DNA from: Pseudoxanthobacter soli DSM 19599
GTDB lineage: Bacteria; Pseudomonadota; Alphaproteobacteria; Rhizobiales; Segnochrobactraceae
DNA: 64,000 nt
Direction of reading: 5' to 3'
NCBI RefSeq assembly: GCF_900148505.1
Contig: NZ_FRXO01000010.1
Location: forward strand, 1 to 64,000
Within the stretch, counting starts at the first letter, position 1, and each line of letters opens with the position of its first letter. The translations under genes and the position numbers were made by a program. The notes beneath the pieces were generated by a model. That model ran no database searches, had not been told where the DNA came from, and saw only the letters and a program-made list of their open reading frames with translations. Below are positions 52,855 to 61,446 of this stretch, piece after piece.

Positions 52855-53760
52855 TCAGGCGCCTGCGTGTGCGCCCGCCCGCGGCCGCTCCTGCGCCACG
52901 GCGGCTGCGCGAACGGCTTCCTGCACCTTCTCGAACGCGCGCACCTCGATCTGGCGCACGCGCTCGCGGCTGACGCCGAACTCGGTGGAGAGGTCCTCCA
53001 GCGTGATCGGATCGTCGACCAGCCTGCGCGCCTCGAAGATGCGGCGTTCGCGGTCGTTCAGCACGCCGAGCGCATTGGTGAGGAGGCGCTTGCGGCTCTC
53101 CAGTTCCTCGCTCTCGGCCAGCATCTCTTCCTGGTTGGTGGATTCGTCCACCAGCCAATCCTGCCACTCGCCGCCTTCGGAATCCGCCCGAAGCGGCGCG
53201 TTGAGCGAGGCGTCGCCGGAAAGCCGGCGATTCATGGAAATCACGTCCTCGGCTGGAACGCCGAGCTTCTGCGCGATCTGGGCGACCTGTTCGGGCCGCA
53301 GGTCGCCATCCTCCAGCGCCTGAATCTGGCCCTTCACCTTGCGCAGGTTGAAGAACAGCCGCTTCTGGTTCGCGGTGGTGCCCATCTTCACGAGGCTCCA
53401 CGACCGCAGGATATATTCCTGGATCGAAGCCTTGATCCACCACATCGCGTAGGTCGCGAGCCGGAAGCCCTTCTCCGCATCGAAACGCTTCACCGCCTGC
53501 ATCAGGCCGACATTGCCCTCGGAGATCACCTCTCCGATCGGCAGGCCGTAGCCGCGGTAGCCCATCGCGATCTTCGCCACGAGGCGCAGGTGCGACGTCA
53601 CCAGCTTCTGGGCCGCTGCCGGATCCTCGTGCTCGCGGTAGCGCTTGGCGAGCATGTACTCTTCCTGCGGCTCCAGCATGGGGAACCGACGGATCTCTTC
53701 CAGGTAGCGGGACAGCCCGCCTTCGCCGGCTGCAATTGCGGGAAGCGATGCCTGGGCCAT
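52855..53760 (-). CDS. rpoH: RNA polymerase sigma-32 factor RpoH
   Basis: A 301-residue heat-shock sigma factor. Region 2 has NVGLMQAVKRFDAEKGFRLA and TYAMWWIKASIQEYILRSW. The RpoH box NQKRLFFNLRKVKGQ follows. Region 4 is LNDRERRIFEARRL with LSTEFGVSRERVRQIEVRAF. Rhizobiales usually have two or more RpoH copies; this one has a long Ala/Arg-rich tail. ATG at 53760 has AGGG about eight bases upstream. Its upstream region carries a perfect 18-bp inverted repeat about 130 bases from the start. Confidence 0.96.
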   Translation of the reverse strand: MAQASLPAIAAGEGGLSRYLEEIRRFPMLEPQEEYMLAKRYREHEDPAAAQKLVTSHLRLVAKIAMGYRGYGLPIGEVISEGNVGLMQAVKRFDAEKGFRLATYAMWWIKASIQEYILRSWSLVKMGTTANQKRLFFNLRKVKGQIQALEDGDLRPEQVAQIAQKLGVPAEDVISMNRRLSGDASLNAPLRADSEGGEWQDWLVDESTNQEEMLAESEELESRKRLLTNALGVLNDRERRIFEARRLVDDPITLEDLSTEFGVSRERVRQIEVRAFEKVQEAVRAAAVAQERPRAGAHAGA

Positions 53761-53890
53761 GTGAGCGCCCTTTCCTTCAGGTGCCTGCTGCAGTTCCCTC
53801 GGCGTGAGCGGAACCGGAGAGCGTGCCTCAACGCGTCCGGACGCTCAGCCAAGCCGCCCGGTCGGGGTGCGAACACCTCGTCCCCACCAT

Positions 53891-53943
53891 CATCGTCGAA
53901 TGGCGATGGAAAGGGAAGAGGTTTTCATCGCCATTCGACGATG
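53891..53943. repeat. Perfect 18-bp inverted repeat upstream of rpoH
   Basis: CATCGTCGAATGGCGATG (53891-53908) and CATCGCCATTCGACGATG (53926-53943) are exact reverse complements around a 17-base spacer. They lie in the 320-base gap between the GGDEF gene and rpoH. No T tract follows on either strand. Apart from this repeat I see nothing certain in the gap. Confidence 0.85.
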
Positions 53944-54080
53944 GGTGTTCCGCGACGACGCAGGCGGGCCGGCTTTGCCGACTATCGAAGTCCATTATGT
54001 CCAAAGCGCGTCAGGGCGCTTCCGTGTTCCGTGCGGGTGCTTGCCGGATCGCACGGCCTTGCCGTGTCACCTCGGCACGC

Positions 54081-55001
54081 TCAGTATTGCCCGACCGCGA
54101 TGCGGTTCCGGCCTTCGCGCTTGGCGCGGTAGAGCAGGGTGTCGGCGGCCGCCAGCAGGCTGTTCGACGTCTGTGCGATGACCCGTTCCGAGCACACCGC
54201 ACCCACGCTGACAGTCACGATGCCGGCATCGGCGAGCGCGTGCGGTATCGCCAGATCCGTGACGGCAAGGCGCAGCCGGTCCGCGACCATCGTCGTTTCG
54301 GCCAGTGCCGTGCCCGGCAGCAGGCACGCGAATTCCTCCCCTCCGAAACGCGCCGCGAGCCCGGCCGATCCATCGACCGTCGCGGCGATGGTGGCCGCGA
54401 CGCGCCGCAGGCAATCATCTCCGCCGAGGTGGCCGTAGCGGTCGTTGAATGCCTTGAAATGGTCGATGTCGATCAGCATCAGTGCCAGCGGCTCCCCGGA
54501 ACAGGCATGGCGAGAGACTTCGCCGGCGAGCGCCTCGTCGAAACGGCGGCGGTTACCGATGCCGGTCAGTCCGTCCGTGATGCTCATCTGGTAGATGCGC
54601 TCGTTGAGCGCCTTCAGCTTCGCCTCGTTGCGCCGCCGCTCGGTGATGTCGCGCACGATCGAACAGTTGAAACGCATCCCGTCGACGCACACCAGGTTCG
54701 CCGTGACCTCGATCGGCACCTCGACGCCGTCCTTGCGGGTGTTGACCGTTTCAAGGGTGACAGTGCCCAACCGCTCCAGTTCCGCCCAGTGCTCGCGCCA
54801 CCGCTCCTCGCTGAACAGCGGATCGACATCGCAGACCCTGCGCAGACGGAACTCTTCCATCGTGAAGCCGAGAAGACGTTGCGCCGCCTTGTTCGCGGAA
54901 ACGTACCGGCCGTCGCGATCGGTCCAGATGATCATGTCGGCGATCGCGTCGATGGAATAAAGCGCCAGCTTGGCTGTCAGATCACCTTCAAAGGCTGTCA
55001 T
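54081..55001 (-). CDS. PAS-GGDEF diguanylate cyclase
   Basis: A 306-residue protein. A PAS domain (residues 10-125; IDAIADMIIWTDRDGRYVSA, and the C-terminal CSIVRDITERRR link) precedes a GGDEF domain (about 140-300; SITDGLTGIGNRRRFDEAL, LMLIDIDHFKAFNDRYGH, ARFGGEEFACLLPG). The GGEEF signature and the ITDGLTGIGNRR and DIDHFKAFND blocks are intact, so it should make cyclic di-GMP. I see no RxxD inhibitory site just before GGEEF. No membrane segment is visible, so it is a cytoplasmic sensor, perhaps of redox or a small ligand. It is upstream of rpoH on the same strand. Confidence 0.92.
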   Translation of the reverse strand: MTAFEGDLTAKLALYSIDAIADMIIWTDRDGRYVSANKAAQRLLGFTMEEFRLRRVCDVDPLFSEERWREHWAELERLGTVTLETVNTRKDGVEVPIEVTANLVCVDGMRFNCSIVRDITERRRNEAKLKALNERIYQMSITDGLTGIGNRRRFDEALAGEVSRHACSGEPLALMLIDIDHFKAFNDRYGHLGGDDCLRRVAATIAATVDGSAGLAARFGGEEFACLLPGTALAETTMVADRLRLAVTDLAIPHALADAGIVTVSVGAVCSERVIAQTSNSLLAAADTLLYRAKREGRNRIAVGQY

Positions 55002-55307
55002 GTGTCACTCGTTCGCGGCTTGACCAACCCGCGGCCAGACGCGTGCCTGTCTCCTCTGAAAATCGAACGCCAAGGCGCCCACGTTACGTCTGCACGTTTC
55101 CGGTCCCGCCCGATCTCGGCTTTTCACGCCACGGCTTCTCAAGTCTCGGCTTCTGTGTGCCGACGGCCCTTCGGTGCGCTCGTGCCCGGCGTTTTCCGAG
55201 GCCCACGGAAGCGCCGGTCTCCGGTACGATCGACCAGAGCCGGATCCCGGTGCTTCAAGGGCTTCTACGAGCGCAACGCGGTTCTGGATGAATCGGCGGT
55301 GGATTTG
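55002..55307. other. Intergenic region, nothing recognised
   Basis: About 305 bases lie between the GGDEF start and the rluD stop. I see no gene, repeat or hairpin that can be supported. Confidence 0.5.
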
Positions 55308-56405
55308 TCACCGCACCCCGCGAAATGCCTCGATCAACGCTTCGAAATCGGCCGGGGGCTCGCTCTCGAACCGCATCACCTCGCCCGTCAGTGGATGCTC
55401 GAACGCGATCACCGCCGCGTGGAGCGCCTGGCGCGGAAAGCCGGCCGCGGCCGAGCGCGCCGGCTCGGGCAGGCGGTTCGCCTTGGTGCGGAAGCCCGCG
55501 CCATAGTCCGCGTCGCCCACGAGCGGGTGGCCGATATGGGCCATGTGAACCCGGATCTGGTGGGTGCGCCCGGTCTCCAGCCGGCATTCGATCAGGCTCG
55601 CGATCGGCTCGTCGCCGAGGTCGTAGCGTTCGAGCACCGTGAAGTGGGTCACGGCATGGCGTCCGCCGGAGCGCACCACAGCCTGGCGCTGGCGGTTCTG
55701 GGGTGAGCGGCCGAGCGGTGCGTCCACGGTGCCGCCGCCCGAAAGCGGCTGGCCCCAGACGAGCGCGACATAGGCCCGCTCCAGCGCGCCGGTGCGGCCG
55801 TGGTCGGCGAACTGCGCCGCGAGCGAGCGGTGGGCGCGGTCGGACTTCGCCACGACCATCAATCCGCTGGTGTCCTTGTCGAGCCGGTGGACGATGCCAG
55901 GCCGGCGCACGCCGCCGATGCCGGAAAGGCGGTCGCCGCAATGGGCGAGCAGGGCGTTCACCAGCGTCCCCCGGGCGTGGCCGGCGGCGGGGTGCACCAC
56001 AAGCCCGACCGGCTTGTCGAGCACGATCACGGCCTCGTCTTCATAGACGATGTCGAGCGGGATCGGCTCGGGCTCCGGCTCGGCCGGTTCCGGCGGCGGC
56101 ATCTCGACGGCGATCCGGGCGCCCGCGTTGACCCGGCGTCCCGGCTCTCCTATCGTCCGCCCGTCGATGCCGACATTGCCGGCGCGGATCAGCGCCTGGA
56201 TTCGGGCACGGCTCGGCGCCTCGGCGCCCATCGCTTCCGCGAGCAGCGCCGTCAGAACGGCATCGATCCGACCGCCGGCCGCCGCGTCGTCGACCGTGAC
56301 CTCGATCTGCCGGCCCGAGGCGTCTTCGCCGTCCTCGTCCCAGTCCTCAAACACGCGATCCTGCGCAAGATCGTTGCCGGACCCACTTTCAGCAATGCCG
56401 CTCAC
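55308..56405 (-). CDS. rluD: RluD-family 23S rRNA pseudouridine synthase
   Basis: A 365-residue enzyme. An S4 RNA-binding domain (about 43-103, RIQALIRAGNVGIDGRTIGE) is followed by the RluA-type catalytic domain with HRLDKDTSGLMVVAKS (catalytic Asp176) and RLETGRTHQIRVHMAHIGHP. In E. coli RluD modifies helix 69 of 23S rRNA. GTG at 56405 has GGAG six bases before it; this places the start 11 bases inside the divergent DUF6476 gene, so a later start is possible. A long acidic leader (residues 15-35) precedes the S4 domain. The rluD and DUF6476 pair near rpoH is common in Rhizobiales. Confidence 0.92.
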   Translation of the reverse strand: MSGIAESGSGNDLAQDRVFEDWDEDGEDASGRQIEVTVDDAAAGGRIDAVLTALLAEAMGAEAPSRARIQALIRAGNVGIDGRTIGEPGRRVNAGARIAVEMPPPEPAEPEPEPIPLDIVYEDEAVIVLDKPVGLVVHPAAGHARGTLVNALLAHCGDRLSGIGGVRRPGIVHRLDKDTSGLMVVAKSDRAHRSLAAQFADHGRTGALERAYVALVWGQPLSGGGTVDAPLGRSPQNRQRQAVVRSGGRHAVTHFTVLERYDLGDEPIASLIECRLETGRTHQIRVHMAHIGHPLVGDADYGAGFRTKANRLPEPARSAAAGFPRQALHAAVIAFEHPLTGEVMRFESEPPADFEALIEAFRGVR

Positions 56406-56772
56406 CAAAGACTCCGATTCCGCAGACGCCCCCGAGAAGCCGCTCGACCCTGCCGCCGAACGGCTGCAGAAGCGCCTGACCGGCCTCGTTCGCACGTCCG
56501 GCCTGATCATGGCCGCCGGCTTGCTCGCCGTCTTCTCAGTGATCCTCTATCGCACAATCGGTGGCGGCGCGCAGGACCGTCGTGCCGTCCACAGCGCCGA
56601 TATCGCCGTAAGCGCGGCCTCCGGCGCGCGCATCCTCTCCACCGATCTCGACGGCAACGTGCTCGCGATGCTGGTCGAGGACGATGCCGGCCGCTCGGTG
56701 GTCGTGGTCGATCTCTCGACTGGCTCGGTCATGTCCCGCGTGCGGCTGGTGGCGACGCCGGGCGCGTCCTGA
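56395..56772 (+). CDS. DUF6476-family single-pass membrane protein
   Basis: A 125-residue protein with one membrane segment (about residues 33-55, TSGLIMAAGLLAVFSVILYR). A small beta-rich part follows (ARILSTDLDGNVLAMLVEDD and VVVDLSTGSVMSRVRLV), the pattern of DUF6476 proteins found next to rluD in Alphaproteobacteria. Function unknown. It overlaps the divergent rluD start by 11 bases and its TGA stop lies back to back with the stop of the chromate-transporter gene. No good ribosome site precedes ATG at 56395. Confidence 0.8.
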   Translation: MPLTKDSDSADAPEKPLDPAAERLQKRLTGLVRTSGLIMAAGLLAVFSVILYRTIGGGAQDRRAVHSADIAVSAASGARILSTDLDGNVLAMLVEDDAGRSVVVVDLSTGSVMSRVRLVATPGAS

Positions 56773-57297
56773 TCAGCGAAGCAGCAGCACGCCCGCGCCG
56801 GCGCCGGCGAGAATCAGCAGCGCCGGGTTGATCTTGCGCAGGAACATCACCGCGAACACCACCGCGGCGAAGATCACCGTGATCACCTCGGTCGTCGCCG
56901 TGCGGGCGACGGCGATGGTGCCGGAGGCCATCAGACCGACGACGATCGGCGCCATCGCGCGCTGCACCGAAAGCCGCCACGGCGAGCCTTCGAACCGGCC
57001 CCACAGCCGGTTGGTGGCGAGCGCGATGAAGCCGGCGGGGCCGAAGAAGCCGACGAAGGCGATCAGCGCGCCGGTGAAGCCGGCGACGTGATAGCCGATC
57101 ACGATCACCATCAGCATGTTCGGCCCGGGCGCGAGCTGGCCGAGGGAATAGATGTTGCGGAACTGGTCGTCGGTCAGCCAGTGATGCGCCTCGATCGTGA
57201 GCGTCTTCATCTCCGGCAGCACCGCCGTTCCGCCGCCGATCGCCAGGATCGACAGCAGCGAGAACACGCCGAGCAGGCTCCAGTTGGTTTCGTTCAT
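56773..57297 (-). CDS. Chromate transporter, second half (ChrA family, short form)
   Basis: A 174-residue membrane protein with about five to six segments, one CHR domain. ILAIGGGTAVLPEMKTLTI and IYSLGQLAPGPNMLMVIVIG are conserved in ChrA-type transporters. Short-chain CHR proteins occur as pairs from adjacent genes that act together; this is the second of such a pair. Export of chromate (or a similar oxyanion) is the known role of the family; the substrate here is inferred. It lies 58 bases downstream of its partner. Confidence 0.9.
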   Translation of the reverse strand: MNETNWSLLGVFSLLSILAIGGGTAVLPEMKTLTIEAHHWLTDDQFRNIYSLGQLAPGPNMLMVIVIGYHVAGFTGALIAFVGFFGPAGFIALATNRLWGRFEGSPWRLSVQRAMAPIVVGLMASGTIAVARTATTEVITVIFAAVVFAVMFLRKINPALLILAGAGAGVLLLR

Positions 57298-57355
57298 CGC
57301 GGCGCGGCCTTGTCGGAGCGGATCGTGGTGGCGGAGCGGGCGGTCATCGTCGCCG

Positions 57356-57982
57356 TCAGTCGACGGGGTGGTCGTGGGGTTCGGGCACCGCGTGGGGCTT
57401 TTCCTTGCGGGGCCGGAACAGGAAGATCGCCACCGGCCCGACGGTCAGCAGCACCCAGACGAGCGAAACGTGCACGAAGCTGACGAGCACGACCGTCACG
57501 ATCACGAGCGTGAGGTCGAGCATGTGGACGAGCTGCTTCTTGCCGATCTGGATGGTGATGGCGGCGAGCAGCCCGACCGAGGCCGCGCCGACGCCGGCAA
57601 GCGCCGCCGTGATCCACGGATTGTCGTGGTTCGACGCATAGGCGATGCCGAGCACCAGCACGAGCAGCCCGCCCGGCAGCGTCATGCCGATGAAGCCGGC
57701 GATGGCGCCGACCGTGCCGCGCAGCCGGTCGCCGACGATGATCGCCATGTTGGTGGCGTTCAGCCCCGGCAGCGCCTGCGAGATCGACAGCGCCACCATG
57801 AACTCGTCCTCGTCGAGCCACTTCTTGGTGGTCACGAGGCTGTTGCGCAGGTAGGCGACGACGCCGCCGCCGAAGCTGGTGGCGCCGATCACGAGAAAGG
57901 TGAGGAAGATCTCGCCGATGCCGACGCGGCCGGTTCCGGCCGGCGCGGCGTTGCCCGGTCCGGATTTGGCCGCGTCACTCAT
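57356..57982 (-). CDS. Chromate transporter, first half (ChrA family, short form)
   Basis: A 208-residue membrane protein, one CHR domain. IGATSFGGGVVAYLRNSLVT carries the FGGG motif, and FMVALSISQALPGLNATNMA is the matching helix. The C-terminal tail is hydrophilic, with many prolines and histidines. ATG at 57982 is chosen because it overlaps the stop of the upstream CYTH-like gene by 8 bases (translational coupling); no separate ribosome site is clear. Together with the next gene it should form a heterodimeric transporter. Confidence 0.9.
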   Translation of the reverse strand: MSDAAKSGPGNAAPAGTGRVGIGEIFLTFLVIGATSFGGGVVAYLRNSLVTTKKWLDEDEFMVALSISQALPGLNATNMAIIVGDRLRGTVGAIAGFIGMTLPGGLLVLVLGIAYASNHDNPWITAALAGVGAASVGLLAAITIQIGKKQLVHMLDLTLVIVTVVLVSFVHVSLVWVLLTVGPVAIFLFRPRKEKPHAVPEPHDHPVD

Positions 57983-58811
57983 TGTGCACCACGACGGTGT
58001 TGCCGATGCCATAGACCATGGCGGTCTTGGTGGTGCCGAGCGCCACCCACTCCGGCGCGTTCATCTGGATCGCCCGGTAGAAATGCTCGGAACGCTCCTT
58101 GGCCTTCTTGTGAAGGTCCGAATAGTGCTCGAACTTCGCCTGGAACGCGAACTCGCCGATCAGCGACACCTCGGAGGCGCGGTTGCGCCAGATCGCGACG
58201 GTCGCCTTGGCGGTCAGGCCATGGCCGAAATCGAACACCCCGGCATCGACCTGGATTTCCTCCACCGCCACGTTGTTGACGAGGTGGATCTCCGTCTCCG
58301 GGCTGAGGTCGATCAGCCCCATCGGCGGGAACACCGCCGAGATGTGGTCGAGGCCCTGGGTCAGCACGATGTTGGGCGAATTCAGCACGCAATTGTGGGA
58401 ATAGAGGCTGCGCATCCCGCCGAGCTGATCCTTCAGCGGCAGGATCTCCTCCTTGAACTTGATCTCGGCGATGCCGTTCAGGTGCGGCGTCATGTCGACC
58501 TTGGAGGCTCTGCCGAGGTCGGCGTGACGGAATTTCACCGTCAGTTCGTGGTCGTTCCGGGGCCAGCCGTCTTCATAGAACGTGCGTTTGCGCAATATGA
58601 AGGCGTTGCGATAGAGATCGAAATTGGGCGTATCGTAGAACAGCACTTCCCGCACAAGGCGATGGAACGCATCCTTGTTCGTGTGAACGCCGACGTCGCT
58701 CTTCTTGGCAATCTGGCAAACCAGATCCCAGAAAACTTCAAATTGTGTCGAGGCGAAAAACTTCTCGGCCCTTAACAGAATCTTGTATTCGCGGTAGCGG
58801 ACTTCATCCAT
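57975..58811 (-). CDS. CYTH-like (triphosphate tunnel) protein, unassigned
   Basis: A 278-residue soluble protein. Alternating charged strands are seen: EYKILLRAE, FILRKRTF, DHELTVKFRHAD, AEIKFKEEI, and later EIHLVNNVAVEEIQVDAGVF. This pattern of Glu/Lys-rich strands resembles the CYTH/triphosphate-tunnel fold (adenylate cyclase or thiamine triphosphatase type), but the ExExK signature is not exact, so the assignment is weak. GAGG lies eight bases before ATG at 58811. Its stop overlaps the start of the split chromate transporter, so it is the first gene of that operon, an unusual partner. Confidence 0.55.
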   Translation of the reverse strand: MDEVRYREYKILLRAEKFFASTQFEVFWDLVCQIAKKSDVGVHTNKDAFHRLVREVLFYDTPNFDLYRNAFILRKRTFYEDGWPRNDHELTVKFRHADLGRASKVDMTPHLNGIAEIKFKEEILPLKDQLGGMRSLYSHNCVLNSPNIVLTQGLDHISAVFPPMGLIDLSPETEIHLVNNVAVEEIQVDAGVFDFGHGLTAKATVAIWRNRASEVSLIGEFAFQAKFEHYSDLHKKAKERSEHFYRAIQMNAPEWVALGTTKTAMVYGIGNTVVVHNE

Positions 58812-58989
58812 GGCCCTGCCTCGTTTTGAGGTGCGATGCTAATGGGAAATGTGACGCCGCGCCATAGTCCCGGTGGCACCGATCCCACGATGATATTCGT
58901 TGCGAACCGGCGCCGGTTTCCATAGAGCCTGCCCGGGATTTACATACCCGGGATGTACATCCGAAATTTCCATGCAGGAGCCCACGCCG

Positions 58990-59790
58990 GTGCGGGAACG
59001 CCGCTCGCATACGCCCCCTACGGAACCCGCCGTCTCCGCCGCACCCGCCGAGGGCGGCATGCGGGCGGATCTGGCGATGGTCGCGCGCGGGCTCGCGCCG
59101 AGCCGGGCGCGGGCGCAGGACCTGATCCGTCGTGGCCTCGTCCGGCTCGACGGTGCGGTCGTCGCCAAGCCGGGCGCGACGGTTGCCGCCCACGCGTTGC
59201 TGACACTCGCGGCGGAAGCCCCGGAGTGGGTGTCGCGGGGCGCGGAGAAGCTCATCGCCGGCCTCGATACCTTCGGCTTCGATCCGGCCGGCCTTTATGC
59301 CGTGGACCTCGGCGCCTCCACCGGCGGGTTTACCGAGGTGCTGCTCCACCGCGGCGCGCGCCGGGTGCTGGCGGCGGACGTCGGTCACGGCCAGCTGCAT
59401 CCTCGCATCGCCGCCGATCCGCGCGTCGCCGTGCGCGAGGGGCTGAACGTGCGCTATCTCGCCGCCTCCGATCTGGAGGAACCGCCGATGGCGCTCGTCG
59501 CGGACGTGAGCTTCATTTCCCTGATGGTCGCGCTGCCCGCCGCGCTCGATCTCGCGGGTGAGGGAGCGTTCGGCGTCTTCCTGGTGAAGCCGCAATTCGA
59601 GGTCGGCCGCGACGGCCTGTCGAAGGGCGGGCTCGTGCGCGATCCCGCGCGTGCCGCCGAAGCGCTCGCGACGGTTCGCGCCTGGCTCGACGGCCGTCCG
59701 GGATGGCGCGTGGTCGGCGAGGCGCCGTCGCCCATCGCCGGCGGCGACGGCAACCGAGAGTTCCTGCTCGGTGCCCGCAAGGACCGTTGA
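58990..59790 (+). CDS. tlyA: TlyA-family rRNA methyltransferase
   Basis: A 266-residue protein. An S4 domain (MRADLAMVARGLAPSRARAQ onward) is followed by an RrmJ-like methyltransferase domain with AVDLGASTGGFTEVLLHRGA (SAM site), ALVADVSFISLM and FLVKPQFEVGRDGLSKGG. TlyA proteins methylate 2'-O of 16S and/or 23S rRNA; older names call them hemolysin A. GTG at 58990 follows AGGAG by nine bases; ATG at 58972 or at 59059 are alternatives. It is divergent from the CYTH-like gene, and no dxs gene (its common neighbour) is nearby. Confidence 0.9.
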   Translation: MRERRSHTPPTEPAVSAAPAEGGMRADLAMVARGLAPSRARAQDLIRRGLVRLDGAVVAKPGATVAAHALLTLAAEAPEWVSRGAEKLIAGLDTFGFDPAGLYAVDLGASTGGFTEVLLHRGARRVLAADVGHGQLHPRIAADPRVAVREGLNVRYLAASDLEEPPMALVADVSFISLMVALPAALDLAGEGAFGVFLVKPQFEVGRDGLSKGGLVRDPARAAEALATVRAWLDGRPGWRVVGEAPSPIAGGDGNREFLLGARKDR

Positions 59791-60087
59791 GCGCTTTCTG
59801 GACCGCTGACCGCTACCTGCCGGCCGGCTGCCCTTTCTGGAACGCGTCCAGTTCCCGCTTGCGGCGATCCCGGCTTTTCTGGTCTATGCGCACATCCGGC
59901 GCCCGCTTCGATGGCGTGAGCGCCGCCCGGGCAGTTTCTGCCCGCCGCAAACCGCCCCCATCTTGAGCTTGGCCGAATGGTGCCGGCCGCGACCGGGGCG
60001 ATGCGCACGGCAACGCCGCAGGAAGGTCCGCCCGATGAATGCCCGCCCGTCCGCCCGTGATTGCGGTTGCCCCGAAGGGGTTCGGCA

Positions 60088-61446
60088 ATGAACGCCGCGC
60101 GTCCCCAAGGTCAGCGCAACCAGGGCCAGCGTACCACGCGCTCGAACGCCGCGCGCCCGGCTGGCGGCGGTCGTCCCGGTCGCACGGCGCGGCAAGCCCC
60201 CGAGGCGGCTCCCGCGGTGTCCGAGACCGTGTTCGTCGATCGCGTCGGCCATCGCGGCGACGGCATCGCCGAGACCGCCTCGGGGCCTCTCTACGTGCCG
60301 TTCGCGCTGCCGGGCGAGGAACTCGTCGTCGAGCGCCGTGGCGAGCGCGGACGGATCGTCGAGATCGTCGTTCCCTCCTCGGAGCGCGTCGAGCCGGCCT
60401 GCGTCCATTTCGGCCGTTGCGGCGGGTGCGCGTTGCAGCACTGGCAGGGCGATGCCTATCGCGCGTGGAAGCGCGAGCAGCTGGTGGCCGCTCTGGCGGG
60501 CCACGGTATCGAGGCACCGGTCGAGGCGGTGGTGGCCAGCCGGCCGGGTGAGCGCCGCCGGGTGTCGCTCACCGCCGAGCGCATCGGCGGCGTCATGGTG
60601 GTCGGCTTCCACGAGCGCGCTTCCCACGGCCTGTTCGATCTTCAGGAATGCCCGGTGGCCGATCCCGCGATCGTCGCCGCGCTGCCGGCCCTGCGCCGCC
60701 TCGCCGAGCCGCTCGCCGGCCGCCGCGATCCGCTGCGGTTGACCGTGACGGCGACCCGCGCCGGCCTCGACGTCGCTGCGACGGATGCGCGCCCGCTCGA
60801 CGAGCGCGCCCGCGACCGTCTGGTTTCGCAGGTGCTTTCCCTCGGCTTCGCGCGGTTCTCGCTCGAAGGCGAGGTCCTCGTCGCGCCGCAGCCGCCGACC
60901 ATCGATGTCGATGGCGTCGCGGTCGTTCCCTCGCCGGGCGGCTTCCTGCAGGCCAGCGCCCGCGCGGAGGCCGCGATGGCGGCGCTGGTGGTGGAGGGCG
61001 TCGGCGATGCCCGCCGCGTGCTCGATCTGTTCGCCGGCATCGGCACCTTCGCGCTCCGGCTCGCCCGCACCGCCTCCGTTCACGCGGTGGACGGCGACGC
61101 CCCTGCCGTCGCCGCCCTCGGCGATGCCCGCCGCTTCGCGACGGATCGGCGACCGATCACGGCGGAGGTCCGCGACCTGTTCCGGCGCCCGTTCCAGGGC
61201 AAGGAGTTCGCCCGCTACGACGCCGTGGTGCTCGATCCGCCCTTCGCAGGGGCCCGCGCGCAGTCCGAGGCGCTTGCGCTAGTGGCCGTGCCGCGCGTCG
61301 TCATGGTCTCGTGCAACCCGGCGACGCTCGCCCGCGATCTCGCGGTGCTCGTCTCCGGCGGCTACCGCGCCGAGAAGGTCGTGCCGGTCGACCAGTTCCT
61401 GTGGTCGCCGCATATCGAAGCCGTGGCATTTCTTCGGCGTGGCTGA
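60088..61446 (+). CDS. TrmA/RlmD-family RNA m5U methyltransferase
   Basis: A 452-residue enzyme. An arginine-rich, disordered leader (1-45) is followed by a TRAM-like part (VFVDRVGHRGDGIAET), the Fe-S cysteines CVHFGRCGGCALQHW, and the SAM domain with ARRVLDLFAGIGTFALRLAR. The catalytic motif is VSCNPATLARDLAVL. These are marks of the 5-methyluridine methyltransferases with a 4Fe-4S cluster, here acting on tRNA or 23S rRNA (RlmC/RlmD type). ATG at 60088 has AAGGGG eight bases upstream. It is about 300 bases downstream of tlyA on the same strand, with nothing recognised between. Confidence 0.93.
   Translation: MNAARPQGQRNQGQRTTRSNAARPAGGGRPGRTARQAPEAAPAVSETVFVDRVGHRGDGIAETASGPLYVPFALPGEELVVERRGERGRIVEIVVPSSERVEPACVHFGRCGGCALQHWQGDAYRAWKREQLVAALAGHGIEAPVEAVVASRPGERRRVSLTAERIGGVMVVGFHERASHGLFDLQECPVADPAIVAALPALRRLAEPLAGRRDPLRLTVTATRAGLDVAATDARPLDERARDRLVSQVLSLGFARFSLEGEVLVAPQPPTIDVDGVAVVPSPGGFLQASARAEAAMAALVVEGVGDARRVLDLFAGIGTFALRLARTASVHAVDGDAPAVAALGDARRFATDRRPITAEVRDLFRRPFQGKEFARYDAVVLDPPFAGARAQSEALALVAVPRVVMVSCNPATLARDLAVLVSGGYRAEKVVPVDQFLWSPHIEAVAFLRRG

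Noticed and set aside
53891-53943. The palindrome upstream of rpoH as an intrinsic terminator
   Set aside because: No run of T residues follows on either strand, and the 17-base loop is long for a terminator.
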